The notes: generated by a model not told the origin, from the sequence alone. A stretch of 64,000 nt of DNA from Actinoplanes sp. SE50/110 (GCF_900119315.1 NZ_LT827010.1:7868001-7932000); one strand, 5' to 3'; numbered from the stretch's first letter, positions 18,300 to 26,822 are shown. A program made the numbers and translations.

Positions 18300-18369
18300 C
18301 AGTAATCCTCCCGGGTTCGCGGGACACCTTATTGCCCCGCGGGCGGATGAGGAAAGTGGCGTACGGACA

Positions 18370-18450
18370 GTGAAGGTACCGTTGCCGGTCCCTTCACCTG
18401 CGGCATCCTTGACAGTCGGTGTCAAGTTTTTCTTGACGAGAGGCGTCAAG
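18370..18450. promoter_or_regulatory. Divergent control region with three inverted repeats
   Basis: Two perfect palindromes stand just before the HTH gene. CTTGACA-N5-TGTCAAG lies at 18408-18426 and CTTGACG-N5-CGTCAAG at 18432-18450, with centres 24 bases apart. Both have seven-base arms and a five-base spacer. A third, looser repeat, GTGAAGG-N14-CCTTCAC, lies at 18370-18397. A short palindrome, ACTTCAAGT, touches the start codon region (18459-18467). Equal spacing and matching arms point to a dimeric regulator binding twice, most simply the HTH protein encoded at 18468. That assignment is inference. Confidence 0.7.
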
Positions 18451-18467
18451 GGGCGGAGACTTCAAGT

Positions 18468-19091
18468 ATGTTGCTCGCCGAGCAGATCATCCGCTTGCTC
18501 GACATCCGGCTGGTCGATCCGCTGGAGATCCTGCTGGAGGGGGATCCCGGCGTGGACCGCGTCCGCCGCCGCCTGCAGGTGCGGGCGTGGGAGTGGGCCG
18601 CGATGATCGAGCAGGGCGAGGAGGCCGAGGCGGTGCACATCATCGCCCGCCTGATCGCCACCCTCTACCCGGACGATCACGCGTTCGCCCCACCGGTGGA
18701 GTGGTGGCGGACACCGCTCGGGCAGGCGGTGGTCCGCAGGATGGGTCACCCGTTCGCGACGACGGTCTCCTACGCGACGGCCGGCGCCATGCTCGGCATC
18801 ACCCGCCAGGCCATCCACGACCTGGTCCGGCGCGGCCGGCTGCCCCGAGACCCGGACGGCGGCGTTCCGGTCGGCGCCGTCCGCGCCCGCCTCCTCGCCG
18901 CCACCCCCTTCACCACCCCGGCCACCGCAGCCCCGCTCACCGCGTCCGGTGCCACTTCCGCGGGGGCGGCCCACCGGGTTCCGGCGCCATCGGTGGACTT
19001 CGTTCATCCGAGCGGCTTCTTCTCCGCGGCGAGCGGTGACTCCGACGACCTGACCGACGCCGAACCGACGGGGAACGAGGAAACGCAATGA
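18468..19091 (+). CDS. HTH-containing hypothetical regulator
   Basis: The 207-residue protein has an N-terminal helical part (about 1-95) with the motif PVEWWRTPLGQAVVRR. A helix-turn-helix follows at about 100-140 (SYATAGAMLGITRQAIHDLVRRGRLPRD), resembling MerR/excisionase-type DNA-binding helices, then a disordered Ala/Thr/Pro-rich tail. Start ATG at 18468 has GGAG nine bases away. The tandem palindromes immediately upstream suggest autoregulation. Its stop overlaps the ATG of the hydrolase gene (ATGA), so the two are co-translated. No family name is recognised with certainty. Confidence 0.78.
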   Translation: MLLAEQIIRLLDIRLVDPLEILLEGDPGVDRVRRRLQVRAWEWAAMIEQGEEAEAVHIIARLIATLYPDDHAFAPPVEWWRTPLGQAVVRRMGHPFATTVSYATAGAMLGITRQAIHDLVRRGRLPRDPDGGVPVGAVRARLLAATPFTTPATAAPLTASGATSAGAAHRVPAPSVDFVHPSGFFSAASGDSDDLTDAEPTGNEETQ

Positions 19092-19993
19092 TCAACGACA
19101 GCCTGGTGGACGCGGGCGGTGTGCAGCTCGCGGTTCGGGACTTCGGGGGCGACCATCCGCCACTGCTCCTGCTGCACGGGGCCGGCGGCAACCTCGCCCA
19201 CATGACCCTCCTCGCCCGGGCGTTGCGCCCGCACCACCGGGTGGTCACCGTCGATCTGCGCGGGCACGGACGGTCCGCGGACGGTCCGTGGACCTGGGAT
19301 GCCGCGCTCGGCGACCTGGCCGCGGTCTGCGTCGAGCTGGAGCTGGAGCGGCCGGCGATCGCCGGCCATTCGCTCGGCGGCATGCTGGCCACGCTCTGGG
19401 GTCAGCGGCACCCGGAGTCCCCCGGTGTGGTGAATCTGGACGGCAGTCCGCCGCCCACCCGCCCCGACCAGCTGCCCGGCCTCACCCCGGACCGGGCCGC
19501 CGCCGAGCTGGAGCGGCTCACCGGCGTCTTCGACATGGTCGAGGCCGCCGCCGGTCAGACCGTCGAAGCCGGCGAACTGGCCGACCTGGTCGAGCGCCAG
19601 CGGATGGCGGCCCGGGACCGCGGCGCCAACGAGAAGGTGTGGATCGAGGGTTTCCGCCGCAACCTGGTCCACGGCAAGGACGGCACCACCACCTTCCGGC
19701 CGTCCTTCGCCACCACCACCCAGCTGCGCGCCCTGATGACCGAGCTGGACCTGGCCCCGGTCCACGCCGCCACCAAGTGCCCGTCGCTGCTGGTTCTGGC
19801 CACCCGTGACCTGCCCGAGCAGGAGCCGTTCGCCGACCTGTACGCGGCCCACCGCCGCTACGTGCTGGCCCAGGCCGAGGCCATCCCCCACCTGCGCCAC
19901 GTCGCGCTGGCCGACGCCTCGCACGCCATGGTGATCGAACAGCCCGAGGCGCTCGCCACCCTGATCACCACCTTTCTCGCGGAGGCCCGCTGA
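19088..19993 (+). CDS. Alpha/beta hydrolase
   Basis: The 301-residue protein is an alpha/beta-hydrolase-fold enzyme. It has the oxyanion motif LLLHGAGGN (about 27-35), DLRGHGRS, nucleophile elbow GHSLGG with catalytic Ser at about 95, and C-terminal His in DASHAMVIEQPEAL (about 280). The acid is probably in the strand LLVLATRDLPE. Substrate cannot be told from sequence; esterase, lactonase or epoxide hydrolase are all possible. Translation is coupled to the upstream HTH gene through ATGA. There is no signal peptide, so the enzyme is cytoplasmic. Confidence 0.9.
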   Translation: MINDSLVDAGGVQLAVRDFGGDHPPLLLLHGAGGNLAHMTLLARALRPHHRVVTVDLRGHGRSADGPWTWDAALGDLAAVCVELELERPAIAGHSLGGMLATLWGQRHPESPGVVNLDGSPPPTRPDQLPGLTPDRAAAELERLTGVFDMVEAAAGQTVEAGELADLVERQRMAARDRGANEKVWIEGFRRNLVHGKDGTTTFRPSFATTTQLRALMTELDLAPVHAATKCPSLLVLATRDLPEQEPFADLYAAHRRYVLAQAEAIPHLRHVALADASHAMVIEQPEALATLITTFLAEAR

Positions 19994-20665
19994 CCGCTCA
20001 CCGGCCCTTGCCGGCACCGCTGCGCATCCACCGCTCCGGACACACCGCTCCGGCCGGAAGCGCGGTGCCCGGGCTCGCGACTCGATGCTCTGCGTCCAGG
20101 GCTCTGCACCAACGCCTACCCAACCGCTGGCGCTCAGGCCTCGGGGAGGAGGCCGCGCGGCAGCACACCCGAACGAGGCGATGGCGCGCCCGACGGACGG
20201 GGCACGGTCCGACGATGCGGTGCGGTTCAGCAGCTCGCTCCTGGACCGCGGATTCCTTGGACGCGAAGCGAAACGGAGGCCACGGCGCAGGGCGGGACGA
20301 CGACGCAGGGCGGCGGCTCGGGGCGTCGACGCAGGGCGGCGGCTCGGGGCGTCGACGCAGGGCGGCGGCTCGGGGCGTCGACTCGGGACGACGACGCCGG
20401 GGCATTCGGCTGCGGCCGGCGGCGGGGAAGGTGCTGCGAACGGTTCGACGGCGGGAAAGGTGCTACGGCGGCCTGACGGCGGGCCGCCGGGCAAGGCACG
20501 GCCGACGGCTTGACGCTGGGACGCGGAGCGAGAGCGGCCAGAGCTTGGGAGACGGAGCGAGACCAGCCTGCCAGCAGAACACGGAGCAAGCGTGGCCTGA
20601 CGGCGAAACGCGAAACGAGACCAGCCTGACGGCGGGACGCGGAGCGGGGACGGCCAAAGGACGGG
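19994..20665. other. Long gene-free GC-rich stretch with repeats
   Basis: These 672 bases separate the convergent hydrolase and MFS genes. Several open frames cross it on both strands, but they are Arg/Pro-rich, lack SDs and show no family features, so none is called. It contains a perfect 26-bp tandem repeat (20302-20379). Looser repeats of GACGGCGGGACGCGGAGCG-like and GAGACCAGCCTG sequence lie at about 20500-20650. Confidence 0.6.
20302..20379. repeat. 26-bp perfect tandem repeat, three copies
   Basis: The unit GACGCAGGGCGGCGGCTCGG plus six more bases (GGCGTC) occurs three times without a mismatch at 20302, 20328 and 20354. A truncated fourth copy follows. The unit length is not a multiple of three, so it would shift any reading frame, which argues against coding. 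Confidence 0.9.
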
Positions 20666-21847
20666 TCAGCTGGTGGGAAGTGGCTTGGCGGCGTGGGAGG
20701 CGGTGAGGCCGAGGAGGAGGGCGGCGAAGACGCAGAGGAGGGCGTTGCGGACGCCGAAGTGTTCGGCCAGGAAGCCGATCAAGGGTGGGCCGGCCAGGAA
20801 GGCGGCGTAGCCGACGGAGCCGGCCACGGACACTCGCATGGCGGCGCGGATCGGGTCGTCGGCGGCGGCGCTCATCCCGATCGGGAAGCCGAGGGAGGCG
20901 CCGACTCCCCAGCAGAGGGCGCCGGCCAGGGCCAGCCATACCGAGCCGCCGAAGACGACCAGCAGGATGCCGGCCGCGGCGGACAGGGCGGTGAGGCGCA
21001 GGGACGGGACCCGGCCCCAGCGGTCGGTGGCCAGGCCGCCGTACATGCGGCCCAGGGTCATCGCGGTGACGAAGACGCCGAAGCCCAGGGCGCCCAGCGT
21101 GTCGCCGGTGTGGTAGCCGTCGACCAGGCTGATCGCCAGCCAGTCGTTGGCGCTGCCCTCGGTGAAGCCGAAACCGAGCAGGATCAGGCCGATCAGCAGG
21201 GTGCGGGGTTCCCGCCAAGCCTGCCCGGCGGTCATCGCCGGCCGGCTGCCCGGCTCCGGACCCGAGTGTGGCAGGAAACGGCGGACCACGGCGATCTGGA
21301 CCGCGACGACGATCACCGTGGTCACGTACAGCTGGGCTCCGATCGGCACCCCGGTGGCCGACGCGGCCGCACCGACACCGGCGCCGGCGACCGTGCCCAG
21401 GCTGAAACCGGCGTGGAAGCGGGGCATGATGGTCCGGCCGAGGCGGCGTTCGACGTCGGCGGCCTCGACGTTCATCGCGACATCCCACGTGCTGGTGCCG
21501 AAACCGCAGAACAGCAGGGCGACCCCGGCGAGCACCACCGAGCCGAGCAGGGTGGCGGTGGCCAGCACGGCCAGACCGGCCGCCATCGCCATGCTGGCCA
21601 GCAGCACCGCCCGGGCCGGCCCGACCCGCTGCACCAGCGGACCGGCCAGCGGGATCGACGCGACCGACGTGCCCGACATGCAGAGCAGCAGCAGGCCGAA
21701 CCCGGCGACCGACAACTCCAGCCCGTCCCGGACCGCGGGAGCCCGGGACAGCCACCCGGCGAGCGCCAACCCGTTCATCGCGAACGTCACCCCGACGGCG
21801 ATCCTGGCGGTGGCAACCCGGGCGGGCAGGACGTCGACGCTGCTCAT
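20666..21847 (-). CDS. MFS transporter
   Basis: The protein has about 393 residues and twelve likely membrane helices. Major-facilitator features include LVQRVGPARAVLL after helix two and GLATDRWGRVPSLRL in the second half. It resembles the YbjJ/fucose-permease-like branch of drug or sugar transporters; substrate is unknown. ATG at 21847 is preferred over the GTG one codon upstream. Only a GAGG two bases from the ATG is seen, and a TA-rich stretch lies close upstream, so a leaderless or very short leader mRNA is possible. It is divergent from the gene at 21961. Confidence 0.9.
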   Translation of the reverse strand: MSSVDVLPARVATARIAVGVTFAMNGLALAGWLSRAPAVRDGLELSVAGFGLLLLCMSGTSVASIPLAGPLVQRVGPARAVLLASMAMAAGLAVLATATLLGSVVLAGVALLFCGFGTSTWDVAMNVEAADVERRLGRTIMPRFHAGFSLGTVAGAGVGAAASATGVPIGAQLYVTTVIVVAVQIAVVRRFLPHSGPEPGSRPAMTAGQAWREPRTLLIGLILLGFGFTEGSANDWLAISLVDGYHTGDTLGALGFGVFVTAMTLGRMYGGLATDRWGRVPSLRLTALSAAAGILLVVFGGSVWLALAGALCWGVGASLGFPIGMSAAADDPIRAAMRVSVAGSVGYAAFLAGPPLIGFLAEHFGVRNALLCVFAALLLGLTASHAAKPLPTS

Positions 21848-21960
21848 CACCTCAACTTACACGTTAAAGCCGTACCGGTCATCGGCCCCGTTCCGGGCAC
21901 GTCCCACAATGGGCATCGGCGACAAAGCGCGCCCGTCGATCGATACGGAAGGAGGGCGAC

Positions 21961-22494
21961 ATGGGCCGGCCCGAGGAACTGCAGGCGGAGGCACGTTCCG
22001 TGCTCGCGCTGCTGGAGCCGCTGGGACCACTCACCCCGACCGGCAGCTACGTGTCCGGCCTGATGGTCTGGCGCGACCTCGACGTCACGCTGTTCGGCGG
22101 TCCGGACTTCACCCCGGCCGACGTCCTCACGCTGCTCGGCAGGGCGGTCGCCATCCCCGGCGTGACCGGTTTCGACTATCGCGACGAGCGCGACGCCAAA
22201 CCGGCCGATCAGCGTTACCAGGTCACCATCACGCTGGGCGAGTGGCGTGTCGACCTGTCCATCTGGCTGCACGACGGCCATCCCTCGACCGCCGATTGGC
22301 ACCGCGACCTCGCCACCCGGCTCACCGACGAGGAGCGTCAGGCGATCCTGGCGATCAAGCAGCTCTGGCACCAGCGCCCGGAATATCCCGCCGAGGTCAA
22401 CGGCTTCGACATCACCACCGCCGTCGTCGACCACGGCGTCCGCACGGCGGTGGAGTTCGGCGTCTGGCTCCGCGAGACCCACGGCGGCCGCTGA
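21961..22494 (+). CDS. Hypothetical protein, possibly nucleotidyltransferase-like
   Basis: The 177-residue protein has a very good SD (GGAAGGAGGG) before ATG at 21961. Residues about 25-45 (TGSYVSGLMVWRDLDVTLFGG) resemble the Gly-Ser turn and paired acidic strand of minimal nucleotidyltransferases (GS-x-D-x-D). A later acidic strand, GEWRVDLSIWLHD, could be the third carboxylate. The match is loose, since the first carboxylate pair is incomplete. No neighbour hints at function. It is convergent with nrdJ across a terminator. Confidence 0.65.
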   Translation: MGRPEELQAEARSVLALLEPLGPLTPTGSYVSGLMVWRDLDVTLFGGPDFTPADVLTLLGRAVAIPGVTGFDYRDERDAKPADQRYQVTITLGEWRVDLSIWLHDGHPSTADWHRDLATRLTDEERQAILAIKQLWHQRPEYPAEVNGFDITTAVVDHGVRTAVEFGVWLRETHGGR

Positions 22495-22608
22495 CCACGG
22501 CGTACCCCGCAATCGACGCACCGCAGGCACCAACGAACCGCAGGGAGAAGGCGGACCGGAAGCCGGCCACGGACCGGACCGCGCGCGTCGGAGCGGACCG
22601 CAAGCAGA

Positions 22609-22638
22609 ACGGGCGGTACGCGAAAGCGCACCGCCCGT
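22609..22638. terminator. Stem-loop terminator between gene 21961 and nrdJ
   Basis: A nine-base perfect stem (ACGGGCGGT/ACCGCCCGT) encloses an inner GC hairpin closed by a GAAA loop. It sits 15 bases after the nrdJ stop and 114 bases after the convergent gene. There is no long U tract, as is common in actinomycetes. Confidence 0.7.
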
Positions 22639-22652
22639 CCGGGGAGAACTGA

Positions 22653-25559
22653 TCAGCTGCAGCCGGAGGTCGAGCCGCAACCCTCGCAGACGTAGCAGCT
22701 GCCGGCGCGGCGCATCTTCGTGCCGCAGGTGAAGCAGAGCGGCGCGTCGGCGGCGTGCCCGGTCTTGATCTCCAGCAGTTCGGTCGACGAGCCGGCCGAG
22801 ACCGGCGTGGCGGCCTTCGCCTCGGCGACCGTCACGGTGGACGTGCCGGGCGTCGCGGCCGGAGCGACCGCCGGCGCGGCCGGAGCGGACGCCGCCATGC
22901 CGGCCAGGTCGACCGTGGCAGCCTCGGCGGCGGCCTCGGCCTGCGCCTGGGCGGTGCGCTCCTTGGCGGTGAAGATGCCCAGCTCGGCGCGGGTGTCGTA
23001 GTCGAGGAAGTCCAGCGCCAGGCGACGGAAGATGTAGTCCATCACCGACGACGCCATGCGCACGTCCGGGTCGTCGGTCATGCCGGCCGGCTCGAAGCGC
23101 ATGTTGGTGAACTTGCTGACGTACGTCTCCAGCGGGACGCCGTACTGCAGGCCTATCGAGATGGCGACCGAGAAGGCGTCCATCACACCGGCCAGGGTGG
23201 AGCCCTGCTTCGACATCTTCAGGAAGACCTCGCCGAGGCCGTCGTCCGGGTAGGACGACGCGGTGAGGTAGCCCTCGGCGCCGCCGACCGAGAAGGAGAC
23301 CGTCTCGGACGGGCGCTTCTTCGGCAGCCGCTTGCGGATCGGGCGGTACTCGACCACCTTCTCCACGACCTTCTCGACCGCGGCCGGGGCCTCGACCGTG
23401 GCGGGCGCGGCGGCCTTCGCGGTCTTGCCGGCCGACAGCGGCTGGCCGACCTTGCAGTTGTCGCGGTAGATCGCGAGCGCCTTCAGGCCGAGCTTCCAGC
23501 CCTGGTAGTGGATCTCCTCGATCTCCTCGATCGTCGCCGTCTCCGGCATGTTGACGGTCTTGGAGATGGCGCCGGAGATGAACGGCTGCACCGCGGCCAT
23601 CATCCGGACGTGACCGATCGGGGCGATCGACCGCTCGCCCATGGCGCAGTCGAAGACCGCGTAGTGCTCCGGCTTGAGGCCGGGCGCGTCCACCACGTTG
23701 CCGTGCTCGGAGATGTGCTCGACGATCGCCTCGACCTGCTCCTCGGGATAGCCGAGGCTGCGCAGCGCGCGCGGCACGGTCTGGTTGACGATCTGCATCG
23801 AGCCGCCGCCGACCAGCTTCTTGAACTTGACCAGGGCCAGGTCGGGCTCGATGCCGGTGGTGTCGCAGTCCATCATCAGGCCGATGGTGCCGGTCGGGGC
23901 GAGCACCGACGCCTGCGCGTTGCGCCAGCCGTTCTTCTCACCGATCTTGTTGCCGTTCTTCCACTGCCGGGTGGCCTCACGGAGGATCTCGGTGGCGACC
24001 GGGCCCTGGGCGCGGACCTCGTCGTTGGCAGCGGCGTGCTTGCGCATCACGCGCTGGTGCGCGTCGGCGTTGCGGGCGTAGCCGTCGTAGGCGCCGACCA
24101 CGCCGGCCAGCTCGGCCGAGCGGCGGTACGCGGTGCCGGTCATCAGCGAGGTGATCGCCGCGGCGACGCTGCGGCCACCGTCGGAGTCGTAGGGCAGGCC
24201 GGAGGCCATCAGCAGCGCGCCGAGGTTGGCGTAGCCGATGCCGAGCTGCCGGTAGGCCCGGGTGGTGACCCCGATCTTCTCGGTCGGGAAGTCGGCGAAA
24301 CAGATCGAGATGTCCATCGCGGTGATGATGAACTCGACGCTCTTGACGAACTTCTCCACCTCGAAGCCGCCGTCGGCGCGGAGGAACTTCATCAGGTTGA
24401 GCGAGGCCAGGTTGCAGGACGAGTCGTCCAGCGACATGTACTCCGAGCACGGGTTGGACGCGGTGATCCGGCCGGTCTCGGGGTTGGTGTGCCAGTCGTT
24501 GATGGTGTCGTCGTACTGCAGGCCGGGGTCGGCGCACTCCCAGGCGGCCCGGGCGATGTCGCGGAACAGCTTCTTGGCGTCGATGGTCTCGATGACCTCG
24601 CCGTCGAGGCGGCCACGGAGACCGAACTCGGTGCCCTCCTCGTACGCCCGCATGAACTCGTCGCTGACCCGCACCGAGTTGTTGGCGTTCTGGTACTGCA
24701 CCGAGACGATGTCGGCGCCGCCCAGGTCCATGTCGAAGCCGGCGTCCCGCAGCGCGCGGATCTTGTCTTCCTCACGCGCCTTGGTCTGCACGAACTCCTC
24801 GATGTCCGGGTGGTCGACGTCGAGGATGACCATCTTGGCGGCACGCCGGGTGGCGCCGCCGGACTTGATGGTGCCGGCGCTGGCGTCGGCGCCGCGCATG
24901 AAGCTGACCGGGCCGCTGGCCGTGCCGCCGGAGGACAGCAGTTCCTTGGAGGAGCGGATGCGGGACAGGTTCACCCCGGAGCCGGAGCCGCCCTTGAAGA
25001 TCAGGCCCTCCTCCTTGTACCACTCGAGGATGGAGTCCATCGAGTCGTCCACGGAGAGGATGAAGCACGCGCTGACCTGCTGCGGCGACTTGGTGCCGAC
25101 GTTGAACCAGACCGGCGAGTTGAAGCTGAACACCTGGTGCAGCAGCATCCAGGTGAGCTCGTGGTCGAAGACCTCGGCGTCGGCCGGGCTCGCGAAGTAG
25201 CCGTGCTCCTCGCCGGCCCGGCGGTAGGTCTGCACGACCCGGTCGATGAGCTGGCGCAGAGACGTCTCCCGCTCGGGCGTCCCCACCGCGCCGCGGAAGT
25301 ACTTGGTCGTCACGATGTTCGCGGCGTTGACGCTCCAGGACGTGGGGAACTCCACGCCACGCTGCTCGAAGTTGATCGAGCCGTCCCGCCAGTTCGTCAT
25401 GACGACGTCCCGGCGCTCCCACTCCACCTCGTCGTACGGGTGGACGCCCGCCGTCGTCCACACCCGCTCCACGCGCAGCCCCGCGGCCGCCGCCGCGTCG
25501 CCGCCGTTCGTGTTCGTCCGGCTGCGCTGGCGACCCGCGGTGATGCCGTCTCCGGCCAT
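22653..25559 (-). CDS. nrdJ: Adenosylcobalamin-dependent (class II) ribonucleotide reductase
   Basis: The 968-residue protein makes deoxyribonucleotides and needs vitamin B12 rather than an iron radical subunit. Typical segments are WSVNAANIVTTKYFRG, NSPVWFNVGTKSPQQVSACF with an active-site Cys, the loop NPCSEYMSLDDSSCNLASLN holding the catalytic Cys and Glu, and SVLAPTGTIGLMMDCDTTGIEPD. A C-terminal Cys cluster (CFTCGTKMRRAGSCYVCEGC) is probably a zinc site and/or the redox tail that re-reduces the active site. Start ATG at 25559 has SD GGGGGAG. It follows nrdR by 34 bases and is likely on one transcript controlled by the NrdR boxes upstream of nrdR. No B12 riboswitch is visible in that short gap. 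Confidence 0.97.
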   Translation of the reverse strand: MAGDGITAGRQRSRTNTNGGDAAAAAGLRVERVWTTAGVHPYDEVEWERRDVVMTNWRDGSINFEQRGVEFPTSWSVNAANIVTTKYFRGAVGTPERETSLRQLIDRVVQTYRRAGEEHGYFASPADAEVFDHELTWMLLHQVFSFNSPVWFNVGTKSPQQVSACFILSVDDSMDSILEWYKEEGLIFKGGSGSGVNLSRIRSSKELLSSGGTASGPVSFMRGADASAGTIKSGGATRRAAKMVILDVDHPDIEEFVQTKAREEDKIRALRDAGFDMDLGGADIVSVQYQNANNSVRVSDEFMRAYEEGTEFGLRGRLDGEVIETIDAKKLFRDIARAAWECADPGLQYDDTINDWHTNPETGRITASNPCSEYMSLDDSSCNLASLNLMKFLRADGGFEVEKFVKSVEFIITAMDISICFADFPTEKIGVTTRAYRQLGIGYANLGALLMASGLPYDSDGGRSVAAAITSLMTGTAYRRSAELAGVVGAYDGYARNADAHQRVMRKHAAANDEVRAQGPVATEILREATRQWKNGNKIGEKNGWRNAQASVLAPTGTIGLMMDCDTTGIEPDLALVKFKKLVGGGSMQIVNQTVPRALRSLGYPEEQVEAIVEHISEHGNVVDAPGLKPEHYAVFDCAMGERSIAPIGHVRMMAAVQPFISGAISKTVNMPETATIEEIEEIHYQGWKLGLKALAIYRDNCKVGQPLSAGKTAKAAAPATVEAPAAVEKVVEKVVEYRPIRKRLPKKRPSETVSFSVGGAEGYLTASSYPDDGLGEVFLKMSKQGSTLAGVMDAFSVAISIGLQYGVPLETYVSKFTNMRFEPAGMTDDPDVRMASSVMDYIFRRLALDFLDYDTRAELGIFTAKERTAQAQAEAAAEAATVDLAGMAASAPAAPAVAPAATPGTSTVTVAEAKAATPVSAGSSTELLEIKTGHAADAPLCFTCGTKMRRAGSCYVCEGCGSTSGCS

Positions 25560-25593
25560 ACTGATGTGCTCCCCCTCGTAGACAACTTCGTTA

Positions 25594-26115
25594 TCAGCCG
25601 TTGATCCTGGGCACACGGGCCGTCCCGGACCGCGGCGCGACGGCGTGTCGCGTCCCGGCGTCCCGGACGGGTGGCGCCTCGCGGAGCGCGGCGATCTCCT
25701 TCTCGAACTCGTCGAGAGAGTCGAAGGCCTTGTAGACGCTGGCGAACCGCAGATAGGCGACCTGGTCGAGTTCACGCAGGGGCGTGAGAATCGCCAGACC
25801 GACCTCGTGGCTCGGGATCTCCGCGGCGCCGCGGGCCCGGACGGCTTCCTCCACCCGCTGCGCGAGCAGCGCGATCGAGTCCTCGTCGACGGGCCGGCCC
25901 TGACAGGCCTTGCGCACCCCACTCATGACCTTGGTCCGGCTGAAGGGCTCGGTGACGCCACTGCGCTTGACCACCGCGAGCACCGCCTCCTCGACCGTGG
26001 TGAACCGCTTGCCGCACTCGGGACACGAGCGGCGGCGACGGATCAGTTGACCGTCATCGGCCTCGCGCGAGTCCACGACACGCGAATCGGCGTGCCGGCA
26101 GTACGGGCAACGCAC
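25594..26115 (-). CDS. nrdR: Transcriptional repressor NrdR
   Basis: The 173-residue repressor of ribonucleotide-reductase genes has an N-terminal zinc ribbon (RCPYCRHADSRVVDSR and CPECGKRFTTVE, two CxxC pairs) and then an ATP-cone (VVKRSGVTEPFSRTKVMSGV and AFDSLDEFEKEI). Nucleotide binding to the cone sets DNA binding. Start is GTG at 26115 with SD GGGGGAG. The tail after about 150 is longer than in most NrdR proteins and looks disordered. It is co-directional with nrdJ and preceded by two NrdR-box-like elements, so both genes are probably autorepressed. Confidence 0.96.
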   Translation of the reverse strand: MRCPYCRHADSRVVDSREADDGQLIRRRRSCPECGKRFTTVEEAVLAVVKRSGVTEPFSRTKVMSGVRKACQGRPVDEDSIALLAQRVEEAVRARGAAEIPSHEVGLAILTPLRELDQVAYLRFASVYKAFDSLDEFEKEIAALREAPPVRDAGTRHAVAPRSGTARVPRING

Positions 26116-26221
26116 CGCGATCTCCCCCTTCACCGCTACCCCGGACACGCCGAAGCACAGCCTCACCGCGATGGCACATCGGCGGGACTGTGAACGAACC
26201 TGTGGAAATCCGGGGAGAGAA

Positions 26222-26269
26222 ACCCAACCTGTGGATGCTGTGCATCTCTGTGACCACTACATGTTGGGG
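26222..26269. promoter_or_regulatory. Pair of putative NrdR boxes upstream of nrdR-nrdJ
   Basis: The better site, CCACTACATGTTGGGG (26254-26269; reverse complement CCCCAACATGTAGTGG), matches the general NrdR palindrome (ACAC-W-ATAT-W-GTGT type) at most core positions. A weaker copy, ACCCAACCTGTGGATG, lies at 26222-26237. Their centres are 32 bases apart, three helical turns, the spacing known for paired NrdR boxes. They stand about 110-150 bases upstream of the nrdR start. Confidence 0.65.
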
Positions 26270-26429
26270 AAGACGCTATGCCGGTGCGGACGCCGGCGCA
26301 AGTTAAGTGACGTGCCGACGCGCCGTATTCTGCACCTCAACACGCTGGGGTGACGGCACGATCACCGGGCGCGTCGGGAAACCGTTTCCCGGCACGGCGG
26401 CGAACCGGACATGACGAGCAAGCGGCGCA

Positions 26430-26570
26430 TTAGCCGCGGGACGCGGTCGTGAACAAAACAACGCTCGCGAGAACCGACACCGCGAAGAAGAGACCGAGAA
26501 GGACCACCCGGCCCCGGCGGGTCAGGCGCAACGGCGGCGCGGTGTGCCGAGCTCCACCGGTGACCACCAT
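26430..26570 (-). CDS. 46-residue single-pass membrane protein divergent from lexA
   Basis: The short frame has a strong SD (GAGGGGAG, six bases from ATG). It encodes a basic N-terminus (RLTRRGR) and one membrane helix, VVLLGLFFAVSVLASVVLF, ending in TTASRG. In other actinobacteria a LysM-containing, SOS-induced cell-division inhibitor (Rv2719c/ChiZ, DivS) sits between lexA and nrdR and starts with a similar RLTRRGR plus membrane helix. Here only that helix remains and no LysM domain follows before the stop. LexA-like sites lie just upstream. It may be a minimal damage-induced division regulator, or a decayed remnant; the intact SD favours expression. Confidence 0.7.
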   Translation of the reverse strand: MVVTGGARHTAPPLRLTRRGRVVLLGLFFAVSVLASVVLFTTASRG

Positions 26571-26594
26571 GACAGCTCCCCTCTCTCGGACACC

Positions 26595-26692
26595 CGTTCG
26601 ATAGAACGCCCGTACGACGGTTTATCAGAACGCGAGTACTAAAATCCAGTCCTGACGGGCGACACGCCGGTAAAACCTCGTACAGATGTTTG
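26595..26692. promoter_or_regulatory. LexA-box-like sites between the 46-residue gene and lexA
   Basis: The known actinobacterial LexA site is a palindrome of the form CGAAC-N4-GTTCG. CGTACAGATGTTTG at 26679-26692 differs at two of the ten fixed positions and lies 130 bases before lexA. Two related sites, GAACGCCCGTAC (26604-26615) and GAACGCGAGTAC (26628-26639), differ at one of eight core positions each and lie nearer the divergent small gene. An inverted repeat, CGTTCGATAGAACG, overlaps the first of them (26595-26608). Confidence 0.55.
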
Positions 26693-26822
26693 AATATGTC
26701 GCGCGCGCCTACTACGGTTTCCTGTCAAGAGGGGTCAGCCGGACAAACGCCATCCCCACGGCGCGATCCGGCTCCGCGACGCACCACGTGCCGACAGGCA
26801 CTGGCCGACAGGGAGGGCGGAC

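Noticed and set aside
20302..20379. CRISPR array
   Set aside because: The 26-bp copies are directly adjacent without spacers, so this is a tandem repeat. No cas genes are present in the window.
19998..20706. Several 120-230-codon frames on both strands in the gap after the hydrolase gene
   Set aside because: Arg/Pro-rich, repeat-driven, mutually overlapping and without SD or family features.
25560..25593. Adenosylcobalamin riboswitch before nrdJ
   Set aside because: The gap to nrdR is only 34 bases, too short for a riboswitch, and no B12-box phrase was seen upstream of nrdR either.
22755..25604. 949-codon plus-strand frame
   Set aside because: Exact antisense shadow of nrdJ, whose motifs are unambiguous on the other strand.
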